A DNA stretch of 64,000 nt from Oscillospiraceae bacterium (GCA_015066085.1 SVPA01000005.1:27774-91773); one strand, 5' to 3'. Numbered from the stretch's first letter, positions 28,074-36,569 are shown. The notes: generated by a model from the sequence alone, not told the origin. Made by a program: numbers and translations.

Positions 28074-29552
28074 ATGGCAGACAGCAGTATTTATAAGGAT
28101 ATTCAAACGCGTACAGGCGGAGATATCTATGTGGGTATAGTAGGACCTGTCCGTACGGGAAAATCAACCTTTATTAAAAAGTTTATGGATGTTTTGGTGC
28201 TTCCCCATATCAAAGAACAGTATATTAAAGAAAGAGCAACCGACGAATTGCCCCAATCCTCATCGGGTCGGACAATTATGACTACCGAGCCTAAATTCAT
28301 TCCCGAAAATGCAGTAGGAATAACTGTTGATGACAGTGCCCATCTTAATGTCCGTCTTATCGACTGCGTTGGATATATTGTGCCGTCATCACTCGGCTAT
28401 ATTGAGGAAGATAATCCCCGTATGGTAATGACCCCTTGGTACAGCGAAGCCGTGCCCTTTAATATGGCGGCTGAAATCGGAACCAAAAAGGTTATTAACG
28501 AACATTCCACCATTGGACTTGTAGTTACAACCGATGGCTCTATTGGTGACATTCCGCGCCACGAATATGCCGAAGCCGAAAAACGGGTAATAGACGAACT
28601 GAAAGCAATAAATAAACCCTTTATTGTGCTTTTAAACTGTAAAAATCCAAAGTCTGAAGAAGCGGTAGAACTTGCAAACAGACTGTCGAGTGACTACTGT
28701 GTTCCCGTAATGCCAATAAACTGCCTTGAACTTGACGAGACCGATATTAAGGCGATTTTAAGAAAAATACTCTATCAATTTCCCGTTAAGGAAATCAGCA
28801 TAGAACTTCCCGCTTGGATAAACGCTCTGCCTCTCGACCATTGGCTAAGGTCAAATCTTAATGAAACGGTTAAAACCGCGTTCGAGGGAATTTCAAAAAT
28901 AAAAGACCTTTTTGTGCTTGAAAACGCCCTTAAAGATAACAAGAATGCCGAGTCGGTCAAAATGGAGTGTGTAAATCTCGGAAGCGGAACGGCGCAGTAT
29001 TCGATTACGGTTAACCGAGAACTTTTCTATTCGATTATTACCGAAAATATCGACCTTGAAATCAAGGATGACCGTGACCTTATGGATACTCTTAAAGAAC
29101 TTTCGGTAATGAAGAGGGAATATATGAGGGTCAAGAATGCTCTCGACGAAGTCGAAGCAACAGGCTATGGAATAGTCCTCCCCACAATTGATGAGTTAAC
29201 CCTTGAAGAACCCGAAATTATGCGTCAGGGGGGAAGATACGGTGTTCGTCTTCGCGCCTCCGCACCCTCTATTCATATGATGAAGGCCGATATTACTACC
29301 GAAGTAAGCCCAATTGTCGGAAGCGAAAAGCAGAGTGAAGATTTAATTAAATATCTGCTTTCGGAATTTGAAGACGATAAAGCGAAAATCTGGAATTCCA
29401 ACATTTTCGGAAAGTCGCTTCACGAACTTGTTAACGAAGGTCTCAACACCAAACTCTCCCGAATGCCGTCCGATGCGAGAATGAGAATTCAGGAAACGGT
29501 CGAAAGGGTAATTAACGAGGGTTGCAACGGTCTGGTCTGTATCATTATTTAA
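28074..29552 (+). CDS. spoIVA: Stage IV sporulation protein A
   Basis: A 492-residue SpoIVA, the ATPase that polymerises on the forespore surface as the base of the spore coat. The Walker A motif GPVRTGKSTF is at about residues 25-34, and the DTDD-like/DCVGY switch region (VRLIDCVGYIV) follows. The C-terminus ends GCNGLVCIII, as expected for the membrane-targeting tail that contacts SpoVM. SD AAGAGGA. The SigE-like promoter and flanking terminators make it a single-gene sporulation unit. It is evidence for an endospore former. Confidence 0.97.
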   Translation: MADSSIYKDIQTRTGGDIYVGIVGPVRTGKSTFIKKFMDVLVLPHIKEQYIKERATDELPQSSSGRTIMTTEPKFIPENAVGITVDDSAHLNVRLIDCVGYIVPSSLGYIEEDNPRMVMTPWYSEAVPFNMAAEIGTKKVINEHSTIGLVVTTDGSIGDIPRHEYAEAEKRVIDELKAINKPFIVLLNCKNPKSEEAVELANRLSSDYCVPVMPINCLELDETDIKAILRKILYQFPVKEISIELPAWINALPLDHWLRSNLNETVKTAFEGISKIKDLFVLENALKDNKNAESVKMECVNLGSGTAQYSITVNRELFYSIITENIDLEIKDDRDLMDTLKELSVMKREYMRVKNALDEVEATGYGIVLPTIDELTLEEPEIMRQGGRYGVRLRASAPSIHMMKADITTEVSPIVGSEKQSEDLIKYLLSEFEDDKAKIWNSNIFGKSLHELVNEGLNTKLSRMPSDARMRIQETVERVINEGCNGLVCIII

Positions 29553-29556
29553 AACA

Positions 29557-29585
29557 AAAAAGTGGAGTCTTTGACTCCACTTTTT
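29557..29585. terminator. Bidirectional terminator between spoIVA and the lipoprotein gene
   Basis: Arms 29557-29569 and 29573-29585 (AGTGGAGTC/GACTCCACT core) with a TTT loop, A run on one side and T run on the other. The stop codon of the convergent gene lies inside it. Confidence 0.9.
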
Positions 29586-31050
29586 ACTGTTTTTTAATAA
29601 GCATTGAAACGTCTAAAATTCCGTTTTGAATGCTGCTTTCAAGGTTTTCAATCTTTTCTCCTGCCGCAATATTGGTAGTGCTGTAAAAAAGAGGATAGGC
29701 AAGATGGTTAGAATAAAGTTCTCTTGAAATATCAAGGCTGTTTTGTCCTTCATATCCTAAAGAGGAGTTATATGCCGAAATTGTACCCGATGCTGAATAT
29801 CTCGGTGCAATAATTATATCATAGTTTCCAAACTCAAGAGCCGAAACGGCAGCCCCCTCGGACATTTCCTCAATGTTTATAAAACAACTCAAGGTCTGTT
29901 GCCAATGCCCCGCAATAGATTTCGCAATTTCTGTGCAAGTTGGTGTGTTGGGATATTTTATTGTTATATCCTTTACCGAAAAACCTTTTTTAACAAGTTC
30001 AGAATAGGTGTCTAGTGCTTTTTGAGGGTCATATTTAATATATTCTGTTACTTTTGGTGCATTTGCCGATAAAACGGGAGGATAAAGGGTGTCGGCGGTC
30101 TTTGACGTATTATCAAGTTTATTCTTGTAGGAATCAGACCAAACCGAAGTCAGTAAAGCCTCACGCAGTTTTGGGTCAAGCCTTTTGCTTAAATACATTG
30201 TGTAACAAACATCTTCGGTTGTATTTACAGTAAAGTCCGTCGCAATTTTTGGATATTCTAAGTTTGAAATATATATAAGGTCGGTGTTATCATGTTCCAG
30301 CATCGGATAGGCTTCTTTATCACTGCAGGTAAAGTAAATACGCATTGAGTTTGCTTCAAACGGACCCGTGTATTCAAGATTTTTGGCAAGACGGATAAGA
30401 TATTTGGTTTCTTTTGTCCACTTTCTGACATAGTAGGAACCGTTTGAGTTGGTGGTGTCTATTGTAAGTCCGTATTTTCCTTTACACTGATTAAAGAATT
30501 TCTCGTTACAGGGCATTGTAATCGCCGAGGTTAAAACCTTTTCAAATTCTGCGTCGTCTTTTGAAAGTTTTATAACAAGAGTATAATCGTCTTTAGCGGT
30601 TACGCCAAGAGAATTAAGCGGGGCTTCGCCTGAATGGATTTTTTCGGCATTTTCAATCGCAAAAAGCGTGTTCGCATATGGGGCGCTTGTCACAGGGTCA
30701 ACCGCCCGTCTGAAAGCAAAAACAAAGTCATTTGCCGTAACGGGAGTTTCGTCTTTCCAAATGGCATCTTTGCGAAGTTTAAAGGTATAAGTTGTTCCGT
30801 TTTTTTCAAAACTTTCTGCCGCCGAGGGAACTGCATTTCCGCTGTCATCAAACCTTAAAAGAGTGTCAAAAAGGGAGCGAACAACAGTAAGTTCTTCTTT
30901 TGAGTGAGCAACCTGAGGGTCAAGTGTAGACGGTTTTGACTCAAGTTCAACATATATAAAGGCTTCCTTATAACTTTCTGAACAAGCAGAAAAAGTTAGC
31001 CCTATTACTATAATGCAAAGCATGATAGATAGTGTTTTAACAAATCGCAT
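29584..31050 (-). CDS. Peptide ABC transporter substrate-binding lipoprotein (SBP_bac_5)
   Basis: A 488-residue OppA/DppA-like solute-binding protein. The N-terminus has a basic start, a hydrophobic stretch and a lipobox ending FSAC, so it is predicted to be lipid-anchored outside the membrane. Family features include SKPSTLDPQ, ESFEKNGTTYTFKLRKDAIWKD and a later NSNGSYYVRKW. The frame opens at 31059, but ATG 31050 is preferred because AGGA precedes it by eight bases. No permease or ATPase genes are adjacent, so ligand and partners are unknown; peptides are the family default. Confidence 0.88.
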   Translation of the reverse strand: MRFVKTLSIMLCIIVIGLTFSACSESYKEAFIYVELESKPSTLDPQVAHSKEELTVVRSLFDTLLRFDDSGNAVPSAAESFEKNGTTYTFKLRKDAIWKDETPVTANDFVFAFRRAVDPVTSAPYANTLFAIENAEKIHSGEAPLNSLGVTAKDDYTLVIKLSKDDAEFEKVLTSAITMPCNEKFFNQCKGKYGLTIDTTNSNGSYYVRKWTKETKYLIRLAKNLEYTGPFEANSMRIYFTCSDKEAYPMLEHDNTDLIYISNLEYPKIATDFTVNTTEDVCYTMYLSKRLDPKLREALLTSVWSDSYKNKLDNTSKTADTLYPPVLSANAPKVTEYIKYDPQKALDTYSELVKKGFSVKDITIKYPNTPTCTEIAKSIAGHWQQTLSCFINIEEMSEGAAVSALEFGNYDIIIAPRYSASGTISAYNSSLGYEGQNSLDISRELYSNHLAYPLFYSTTNIAAGEKIENLESSIQNGILDVSMLIKKQ

Positions 31051-31081
31051 ATTTTTCATCCTAAATAATATTTTCTAATAA

Positions 31082-31110
31082 ATTATATTATATATTTTTT
31101 ATTTTTTCAA
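31082..31110 (-). promoter_or_regulatory. SigA-type promoter of the lipoprotein gene
   Basis: Minus strand TTGAAA (31110-31105), 17-base spacer, TATAAT (31087-31082), 32 bases before the start. Confidence 0.75.
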
Positions 31111-31137
31111 GTCATTTATAATTGTAAAGAAAAATAC

Positions 31138-31166
31138 TTGACAGATAAAAAGTTTTGTGTTATTAT
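31138..31166 (+). promoter_or_regulatory. SigA-type promoter of ylxM-ffh-rpsP-khpA-rimM-trmD
   Basis: TTGACA (31138-31143), 17-base spacer, TATTAT (31161-31166). Confidence 0.85.
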
Positions 31167-31220
31167 CTTGAAGGCAAGAAATTTACTTGACACTATAACT
31201 GTTGTTTCGAGGTGAGTTAT

Positions 31221-31526
31221 TTGGCCGCCAATTTCTATGTTTCTGAACTTCTGGACCGTTATGGCGAAATACTTTCTGAAAAACAGTACAGAATACTTGA
31301 CGGTTATTATAATAATGACCTTTCGCTGTCAGAAATCGCCGAAAACGAGGGGATAACCCGTCAGGGTGTAAGTGATTTTGTTAAAAGAACCGAAGCCCAA
31401 CTTTTTGAATATGAGCAAAAACTTCACTTGTGTGAAAATATCTCGGCGCTTAAAGCGGCTGCCGAAAATTTAAAGGAAAACAAGGGTAATTTGCAAACCC
31501 TGCTTGATATAATCGATAGAATGTAG
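31221..31526 (+). CDS. ylxM: YlxM-type helix-turn-helix protein, putative SRP regulator
   Basis: A 101-residue YlxM/UPF0122 protein. The N-terminal region LLDRYGEILSEKQYRILDGYYNNDLSLSEIA followed by ITRQGVSDFVKRTEAQL is the sigma-70-region-4-like HTH typical of this family. It is almost always next to ffh and is thought to modulate the signal recognition particle. A TTG start at 31221 is preferred because GAGGTGA lies six bases before it; the open frame begins at GTG 31212, which is inside that SD. ffh follows after 17 bases. Confidence 0.88.
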   Translation: MAANFYVSELLDRYGEILSEKQYRILDGYYNNDLSLSEIAENEGITRQGVSDFVKRTEAQLFEYEQKLHLCENISALKAAAENLKENKGNLQTLLDIIDRM

Positions 31527-31543
31527 CGAAAAGAGGTGGTAAA

Positions 31544-32893
31544 ATGGCTTTTGACAGTCTTTCAGACAAACTCTCAAGTGTCTTTAAGAAACTCCGCTCA
31601 AAAGGTAAACTCGGTGAACACGACGTTAAAGAGGTAATGCGTGAAATCCGTCTCGCCCTTTTAGAAGCCGATGTAAGTTATAAAGTTGCTAAAGATTTTA
31701 CCAACTCGGTTTCCGAAAAATGTGTTGGCGAAAAGGTTTTTGAAAGCCTTACTCCCGCCCAGACGGTTATTAAAATTTTCCGTGACGAACTTACCGCCCT
31801 TATGGGTAACGAACAAGCCCGTCTTAAAACTTCAAATAAAATTCCAACCGTTATTATGCTTTGCGGTCTTCAAGGTTCGGGTAAAACTACCCATGCGGCA
31901 AAACTTGCCAAACACCTTAAAGCAAAGGGCCACCGTCCAATGCTTGCCGCTTGTGATATTTACCGTCCTGCCGCTATTGAGCAGTTAAAGGTACTCGGTG
32001 AGCAAATCGGCGTTCCCGTTTTTGAAAAGGGGACTCAAAAGCCTGAAATTACCGCTAAACAGGCGGTTGCCTACGCTAAAGACTACGGTCACGACTTTCT
32101 TTTGCTTGATACTGCCGGTCGTCTTCATATCGATACCGAACTGATGGATGAACTAATCCGTGTTACCAAATCGGTAGAGGTTAATAATATTCTTCTTGTA
32201 ATTGACTCAATGGTTGGTCAAGACTCGGTTAATATTGCGAAAGCCTTTAACGATATACTTGAGATTGACGGCGTTATAATCACTAAACTTGACGGCGATA
32301 CCCGAGGCGGTGCTGCGCTTTCGGTTCGTGCGGTAACGGGCAAACCGATAATGTTTGCCGGTGTTGGCGAAAAACTTGATGATTTAGAGGAATTCCACCC
32401 TGACCGAATGGCGTCGAGAATACTTGGAATGGGAGACGTTCTTTCTCTAATTGAAAAGGTTGAAACCGAAATCGACGAAAAGAAAGCATTAGAAACGGCA
32501 AAACGCCTTGAGGAAAACAAGTTCGACCTTAATGATTTGCTTGACCAGTTTGAGCAAATTAAAAAAATGGGTAACATTAAAAGCCTTATTTCAATGCTTC
32601 CCGGCGGTGCAAATATCAGGGAAGAGGATATTGATGAACGTGCAATGCTTCGCACCGAAGCAATTATTAAGTCCATGACCAAAAAAGAGCGTTCTAAACC
32701 CGAAGTCCTTAATGCTTCCCGCCGCAAACGAATTGCCGCTGGTGCGGGTGTTACGGTTGAAGAGGTCAATAAGTTAATGCGTCAATATGAACAGATGAAA
32801 AAAATGTTCAAACAACTTGGCGGTAAAAACGGCAAACGCCGTTTCGGTAAAAAGTTCCCCGGCGGTATGCCCGGAGGCTTTCCCGGATTTTAG
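31544..32893 (+). CDS. ffh: Signal recognition particle protein
   Basis: A 449-residue SRP54/Ffh GTPase that binds 4.5S/6S RNA and signal peptides and delivers ribosomes to FtsY. The N domain is followed by G1 [15 protein letters not shown] (about residues 106-120), DTAGRLHID and [14 protein letters not shown]. The methionine-rich M domain ends with [21 protein letters not shown]. Standard Firmicutes gene order with ylxM and rpsP. ftsY is not in the window. Confidence 0.98.
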   Translation: MAFDSLSDKLSSVFKKLRSKGKLGEHDVKEVMREIRLALLEADVSYKVAKDFTNSVSEKCVGEKVFESLTPAQTVIKIFRDELTALMGNEQARLKTSNKIPTVIMLCGLQGSGKTTHAAKLAKHLKAKGHRPMLAACDIYRPAAIEQLKVLGEQIGVPVFEKGTQKPEITAKQAVAYAKDYGHDFLLLDTAGRLHIDTELMDELIRVTKSVEVNNILLVIDSMVGQDSVNIAKAFNDILEIDGVIITKLDGDTRGGAALSVRAVTGKPIMFAGVGEKLDDLEEFHPDRMASRILGMGDVLSLIEKVETEIDEKKALETAKRLEENKFDLNDLLDQFEQIKKMGNIKSLISMLPGGANIREEDIDERAMLRTEAIIKSMTKKERSKPEVLNASRRKRIAAGAGVTVEEVNKLMRQYEQMKKMFKQLGGKNGKRRFGKKFPGGMPGGFPGF

Positions 32894-32946
32894 TTAATCA
32901 AGAGTTTTCTCTTAATTATATAATAACATTTTGGAGGTGTACAAAT

Positions 32947-33189
32947 ATGGCAGTTAAAATCAGACTTCGCAGACTTGGTGCTAAAAAGGCTCCTTTCTAT
33001 CGTGTAGTTGTTGCTGATTCCCGCTATCCCCGTGACGGTCGTTTTATTGAGGAAATCGGTACTTATGACCCCACTAAGGACCCCGCCGCTATCAACATTG
33101 ACGGCGATAAGGCTAAGAAGTGGATTGCAAACGGCGCTCAGCCTACTGATACCGTAAAGGCTCTTCTTAAAAAGTCTAACATTATTTAG
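32947..33189 (+). CDS. rpsP: 30S ribosomal protein S16
   Basis: An 80-residue S16. The N-terminus [24 protein letters not shown] is diagnostic, and [12 protein letters not shown] follows. SD TTGGAGGTG. It sits between ffh and khpA as in Bacillus and Clostridium. Confidence 0.98.
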   Translation: MAVKIRLRRLGAKKAPFYRVVVADSRYPRDGRFIEEIGTYDPTKDPAAINIDGDKAKKWIANGAQPTDTVKALLKKSNII

Positions 33190-33209
33190 TTTATACGGAG
33201 GAAAATCCT

Positions 33210-33443
33210 ATGCAAGAATTATTAGTTTCCATTGCTGCCGGATTAGTTGAGGCTCCCGATCAGGTTGCAGTTACTGTTGACGAACCTAACGAAGAGGGTG
33301 TTATTGTATATCATCTTCACGTTGCTGAAGGAGATATGGGCAGAGTTATCGGCAAACAGGGAAGAATAGCCAAGGCTATCCGTACCGTTATGCGTGCTGC
33401 CGCTAATCGTACCGGCGATAAGGTAATGGTTGAAATCGACTAA
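33210..33443 (+). CDS. khpA: KH-domain RNA-binding protein KhpA
   Basis: A 77-residue single KH-domain protein (YlqC/KhpA). The GxxG loop is in GRVIGKQGRIAKAIRTVM near residues 47-64. In other Firmicutes KhpA pairs with KhpB/Jag and binds many RNAs, affecting cell elongation. SD ACGGAGGA. A GC hairpin follows at 33454, before rimM. Confidence 0.95.
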   Translation: MQELLVSIAAGLVEAPDQVAVTVDEPNEEGVIVYHLHVAEGDMGRVIGKQGRIAKAIRTVMRAAANRTGDKVMVEID

Positions 33444-33453
33444 TAAAAACGCA

Positions 33454-33474
33454 ACCCCCATATTTTATGGGGGT
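33454..33474 (+). terminator. Hairpin between khpA and rimM, possible attenuator
   Basis: ACCCCCATA (33454-33462) and TATGGGGGT (33466-33474) form a 9-bp stem with a TTT loop. The downstream ATTAGTTTATTATT is only partly T-rich, so termination is probably partial and rimM-trmD may depend on read-through; no promoter was found for them. Confidence 0.6.
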
Positions 33475-33519
33475 ATTAGTTTATTATTAAGCACAATGCT
33501 TTTTATATAGGTGATAATT

Positions 33520-34035
33520 TTGAAGAAGAATTTTCTGGAGGTCGGCAAAATTGTCGGCACGCACGGCGTTCGTGGAATGGTTAGAATTCAGCCTTGGTGC
33601 GACTCGGCAGAGTTTTTTTGCTCTCTTAAAAAGGTTTATCTTGACCAAAACGGAAAGGACAAGTTAAATATTTTAAAGTCTTCGCCCCACGGTAATGTTG
33701 TTATTGCGTCGGTTAAAGGAATTGATTCAATTGAAGAAGCCGAAAAGTATCGCAACAAGGTAATCTATATGGACCGAAAAGACGCAAAACTCGAAAAAGG
33801 TCAGTATTTTATTTGCGACCTTATCGGCATAAATGTATATGACGCCGATAGCGATAAACTTTTAGGCGTTATTTGTGATGTTTCACAGACCGGAGCAAAC
33901 GATGTCTGGCATATAAAACAGGAAGATAAGGAGTATCTTATCCCCGCAATTGACGATGTTTTGGTTTCGGTAGATATCGACGGCGAAAAGGTAATAATTC
34001 GCCCGCTGAAAGGAATTTTCCCAGATGAAGATTGA
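33520..34035 (+). CDS. rimM: 16S rRNA processing protein RimM
   Basis: A 171-residue RimM, a 30S maturation factor that binds S19. The N-terminal VGKIVGTHGVRGMVRIQPWCD is the family signature, and a C-terminal PRC-barrel (YLIPAIDDVLVSVDIDGEKVIIRPLKG) is present. Start set at TTG 33520, preceded by TAGGTGA at the right distance; the upstream in-frame GTG 33511 lies within that SD. trmD overlaps its last 11 bases. Confidence 0.95.
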   Translation: MKKNFLEVGKIVGTHGVRGMVRIQPWCDSAEFFCSLKKVYLDQNGKDKLNILKSSPHGNVVIASVKGIDSIEEAEKYRNKVIYMDRKDAKLEKGQYFICDLIGINVYDADSDKLLGVICDVSQTGANDVWHIKQEDKEYLIPAIDDVLVSVDIDGEKVIIRPLKGIFPDED

Positions 34036-34774
34036 TATTATGACCCTTTTTCCCGAAATGTGTCAGCGTGTGCTTGACGAAAGTATTATAGGACGAGCCC
34101 GAAAATCAGGGAAGGTAGAAATTTCCTGTGTGAATATTCGCGACTTTTCGGGAAACAAGCATAATAAGGTGGATGATACACCCTACGGCGGCGGAATGGG
34201 AATGGTAATGTCGGCAACCCCGATTTATAATTGCTTTAATTCTCTCTACAATCCTGAAACCGAGCAAAAACCCCATCTTATATATTTAAGCCCAAAAGGT
34301 AAAACCTTTACTCAAAAAAAGGCTGTTGAACTTTCAAAACTTGACCGAATTGTTTTGCTCTGCGGTCATTATGAGGGGGTTGACCAGCGTGTGATTGACG
34401 AAATAGTAGATGAAGAAATTTCTGTAGGGGACTTTGTGCTGACGGGCGGAGAACTTCCGGCCTTAACCGTTGCTGATGCGGTTTGCAGAATGTTGCCCGG
34501 TGTCTTGTCAGATGAGGTGTGTTTTACCGAAGAAAGCCATTTTGAAGGACTTCTCGAATATCCTCAGTACACTAAACCTGACACCTGGATGGAAAGAAAG
34601 GTTCCCGAAGTTCTCTTGTCGGGTCATCACGCCAATATAAATAAATGGCGAAGAGAAAAAGCAATAGAGGAAACCTTTAAAAGAAGACCCGAAATGTTAA
34701 AGGACGCAAAACTCTCTAAAAAGGAGCAGGAGTTCTTAAAAACACTTTTAAAAGATGTAGGTACTGACCAATAG
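34025..34774 (+). CDS. trmD: tRNA (guanine37-N1)-methyltransferase
   Basis: A 249-residue TrmD that uses SAM to make m1G37, which prevents +1 frameshifting and acts on tRNAs such as the tRNA-Pro(GGG) encoded at 35316. The N-terminus KIDIMTLFPEM, DDTPYGGGMGMVM, and the trefoil-knot SAM loop LCGHYEGVDQRV then DFVLTGGELPAL are all present. It overlaps rimM. rplS, which usually follows trmD in Firmicutes, is missing here. Confidence 0.97.
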   Translation: MKIDIMTLFPEMCQRVLDESIIGRARKSGKVEISCVNIRDFSGNKHNKVDDTPYGGGMGMVMSATPIYNCFNSLYNPETEQKPHLIYLSPKGKTFTQKKAVELSKLDRIVLLCGHYEGVDQRVIDEIVDEEISVGDFVLTGGELPALTVADAVCRMLPGVLSDEVCFTEESHFEGLLEYPQYTKPDTWMERKVPEVLLSGHHANINKWRREKAIEETFKRRPEMLKDAKLSKKEQEFLKTLLKDVGTDQ

Positions 34775-34861
34775 TTATTCAATCTGTTGGTAAAGTTGCA
34801 CAAATTAAACCGTCGCATTTAGGCGTAGTTTGACTGTTTGTTAGAACTTGGTGTTAACTGA

Positions 34862-34889
34862 TTGACTGTGGAATATATTGTGGTATAAT
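34862..34889 (+). promoter_or_regulatory. Promoter of HPr gene with overlapping inverted repeat
   Basis: TTGACT (34862-34867), 16-base spacer, TATAAT (34884-34889) with an extended -10 TGG. An 8-bp inverted repeat, ATTGTGGT (34877-34884) and ACCACAAT (34909-34916), straddles the -10 and the start point and could be an operator. Confidence 0.75.
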
Positions 34890-34942
34890 AATGAAAAAGA
34901 TAATAAAAACCACAATGGTTATATTATGTAAGGAGAATATTT

Positions 34943-35209
34943 ATGTGCGTTAAAGAGGTAGTAATCAACAATCAGGTTGGTCTTCACGCAAGACCTGCAA
35001 CTTTCTTCATCCAAAAGGCTAACGAATTCAAGTCTACCGTTTGGGTTGAAAAGGAAGAGAGAAGAGTTAATGCAAAGAGCCTTCTTGGCGTACTTTCTCT
35101 CGGTATTGTCGGCGGAACAAAAATTTCTATCATTGTTGACGGACCCGACGAAGAATCGGCTCTGAATGCTCTTGTAGAACTCGTAGAAACCGGCTTTGGT
35201 GATATGTAA
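34943..35209 (+). CDS. ptsH: HPr family phosphocarrier protein
   Basis: An 88-residue HPr. His15 lies in VGLHARPAT and accepts phosphate from enzyme I; Ser46 lies in NAKSLLGVLSLGI and is the HPr kinase site used for catabolite control in Firmicutes. Both being present marks it as HPr rather than Crh, which lacks His15. No ptsI or sugar-specific PTS gene is adjacent; it is a monocistronic unit with promoter and terminator. SD AAGGAGA. Confidence 0.95.
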   Translation: MCVKEVVINNQVGLHARPATFFIQKANEFKSTVWVEKEERRVNAKSLLGVLSLGIVGGTKISIIVDGPDEESALNALVELVETGFGDM

Positions 35210-35217
35210 TAATTTGA

Positions 35218-35252
35218 AAACAACCGATACTAAAAATATCGGTTGTTTTTTT
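35218..35252 (+). terminator. Terminator after HPr gene
   Basis: CAACCGATA (35221-35229) with TATCGGTTG (35237-35245), A run before and seven T after. Confidence 0.92.
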
Positions 35253-35263
35253 GAAAAAACTAC

Positions 35264-35292
35264 TTGATTTTTATTTATCGCTGTGATATAAT
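35264..35292 (+). promoter_or_regulatory. Promoter of tRNA-Pro
   Basis: TTGATT (35264-35269), 17-base spacer, TATAAT (35287-35292), 23 bases before the mature tRNA. Confidence 0.8.
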
Positions 35293-35315
35293 CACACTTG
35301 CTGATAAAAAAGCAT

Positions 35316-35392
35316 CCGGGTGTGGCGAAGTTTGGTATCGCGCTTGAATGGGGTTCAAGAGGCCTCGAGTTCGAATCTCGACACTCGGACCA
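35316..35392 (+). tRNA. tRNA-Pro, anticodon GGG
   Basis: Folds as a complete cloverleaf with encoded CCA. The acceptor is CCGGGTG with CACTCGG (one G-U pair), the D stem GCGA/TCGC, the anticodon stem CTTGA/TCAAG around loop ATGGGGT, a five-base variable loop and T stem TCGAG/CTCGA with TTCGAAT loop. Anticodon GGG reads CCC and CCU. G37 follows the anticodon, as expected for a TrmD substrate. It has its own promoter and terminator. Confidence 0.96.
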
Positions 35393-35438
35393 AATAAAAC
35401 AAGAACCAACCAAAAGGTTGGTTCTTGTTTTATTTTTT
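35393..35438 (+). terminator. Terminator after tRNA-Pro
   Basis: A perfect stem of about 20 bp (to 35411, and 35416-35435) with an AAAA loop and T-rich end, starting at the tRNA 3' terminus. Confidence 0.93.
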
Positions 35439-35454
35439 CTAGGTCTTGAATCTA

Positions 35455-35610
35455 AACTCGAGGCCTCTTGAGGCCGAGAGTTCGTCGAAGCCGTCTGCAA
35501 GGCGCGATAGCCTTGCAGAGCGGTGAAGTCTCGAGCACGGCAAATTTTTTCGGGCACCGCCCGAAGCGGTCGAAAAAATGTCGGCGCAGAGTACCTCGAC
35601 ACCTCTTGTA
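35455..35610. other. GC-rich structured non-coding element with antisense tRNA-Pro segment
   Basis: In the 337-base gap between tRNA-Pro and murI. Bases 35455-35471 are the exact reverse complement of tRNA-Pro 35355-35371. Further in are hairpins GGCCTC/GAGGCC (35462-35475), CTGCAAGGC/GCCTTGCAG (35495-35518), and TTTTTTCG/CGAAAAAA (35545-35578) enclosing ACCGC/GCGGT. CTCGACAC near 35597 also repeats tRNA bases 35377-35384 directly. The block is GC-rich against AT-rich flanks. No convincing ORF, promoter or integrase. It could be a mobile palindromic unit, a tRNA-derived relic or a structured RNA. The remainder, 35611-35729, is A/T-rich with a TATAAT at 35674 that may serve murI. Confidence 0.55.
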
Positions 35611-35729
35611 GTCAGTAAAATTAAAAAAGTTATTATATAATATATCCTTGAAGTTTAATAATAAATATGGTAATATAATACGAACAGTTGTATAAAATGG
35701 TAGTGCATTTAATTTTAAGGAGGAGTTTT

Positions 35730-36569
35730 GTGGCTGATAATAGACCGATTGGTGTTTTCGATTCGGGTCTCGGTGGTCTTACCGTGCTAAAAGAACTCGA
35801 AAAGGTGTTACCAAACGAAAATATTGTTTATTTCGGAGATACAGGACGCGTACCTTACGGAAACAGAAGTAATGATACTATTATTCATTACGCTCGTCAG
35901 GACGAAAACTTTCTGCTTTCTAAAAATGTTAAATACATAGTGGCTGCTTGCGGAACCGTGAGTTCGGTTGCTGCCTGTACTGCTAAAGATTTACCCGTTC
36001 GGTTTTCGGGCGTGGTGGAAAATTCTGTTAAAGACGCTGTAGATTCAACAAAAAATAAAAGAATCGGCGTAATTGCAACCTCTGCTACAATAAAGAACGG
36101 GTCCCACAAACGCCTTATTAAAAACTATTTACCTGATGCACAGGTAGTAGATGTCAGTTGTCCTCTTTTTGTTCCGCTTGTTGAGGAAGGCTGGGTTTCT
36201 GCAGATGATAGCGTTGTGCTCGACACCGTAAAACGCTATCTTAAGCCTATTGTTGATGCAAAGGTTGATACTCTTATTCTCGGTTGCACCCACTATCCCG
36301 TGCTTGAAAAGGCTATAAAAACCGTTGTCGGCAACGATGTTTGCCTTATCAATATGGGTTGTTCAACTGCCAACGCTGTCAAGAAAGAACTTGAAGGTCT
36401 TGATATGTTAAGGCAGGAAAGAAGCAAACCAACCTGTGAATTTTATGTCAGCGATGTTACCGAGGGTTTTTCAAAGGTAGCGCAAATCCTTCTAGGACAG
36501 GGAATTGAAAACGATAAAGTAAATCTGGTGGATATAAGCAAATATGAAGGAAGTATTAATCACAATTAA
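35730..36569 (+). CDS. murI: Glutamate racemase
   Basis: A 279-residue MurI that makes D-glutamate for peptidoglycan. IGVFDSGLGGLTVLKEL at the N-terminus and FGDTGRVPYG are diagnostic. The two catalytic cysteines are in VAACGTVSS and LGCTHYP; the first motif is CGT instead of the common CNT, a variant I recall from other Oscillospirales. Start set at GTG 35730 after AAGGAGGAG, not the frame opening at 35688. The next gene overlaps it by 26 bases. Confidence 0.93.
   Translation: MADNRPIGVFDSGLGGLTVLKELEKVLPNENIVYFGDTGRVPYGNRSNDTIIHYARQDENFLLSKNVKYIVAACGTVSSVAACTAKDLPVRFSGVVENSVKDAVDSTKNKRIGVIATSATIKNGSHKRLIKNYLPDAQVVDVSCPLFVPLVEEGWVSADDSVVLDTVKRYLKPIVDAKVDTLILGCTHYPVLEKAIKTVVGNDVCLINMGCSTANAVKKELEGLDMLRQERSKPTCEFYVSDVTEGFSKVAQILLGQGIENDKVNLVDISKYEGSINHN

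Noticed and set aside
34919..35602. 227-codon minus-strand frame spanning HPr gene, tRNA and terminators
   Set aside because: It contains the peptide ECRDSNSRPLEPH, the well-known spurious translation of an antisense tRNA, and runs through tRNA-Pro and two terminators.
35316..35610. Integrated element or att site at the tRNA-Pro 3' end
   Set aside because: No integrase, phage or plasmid gene lies nearby and the repeat of the tRNA segment is inverted rather than direct, so a normal attL/attR pair is not supported.
35648..35679. TTGAAG/TATAAT as the murI promoter
   Set aside because: The spacer is 20 bases, outside the usual range, so it was mentioned only as a possible -10.
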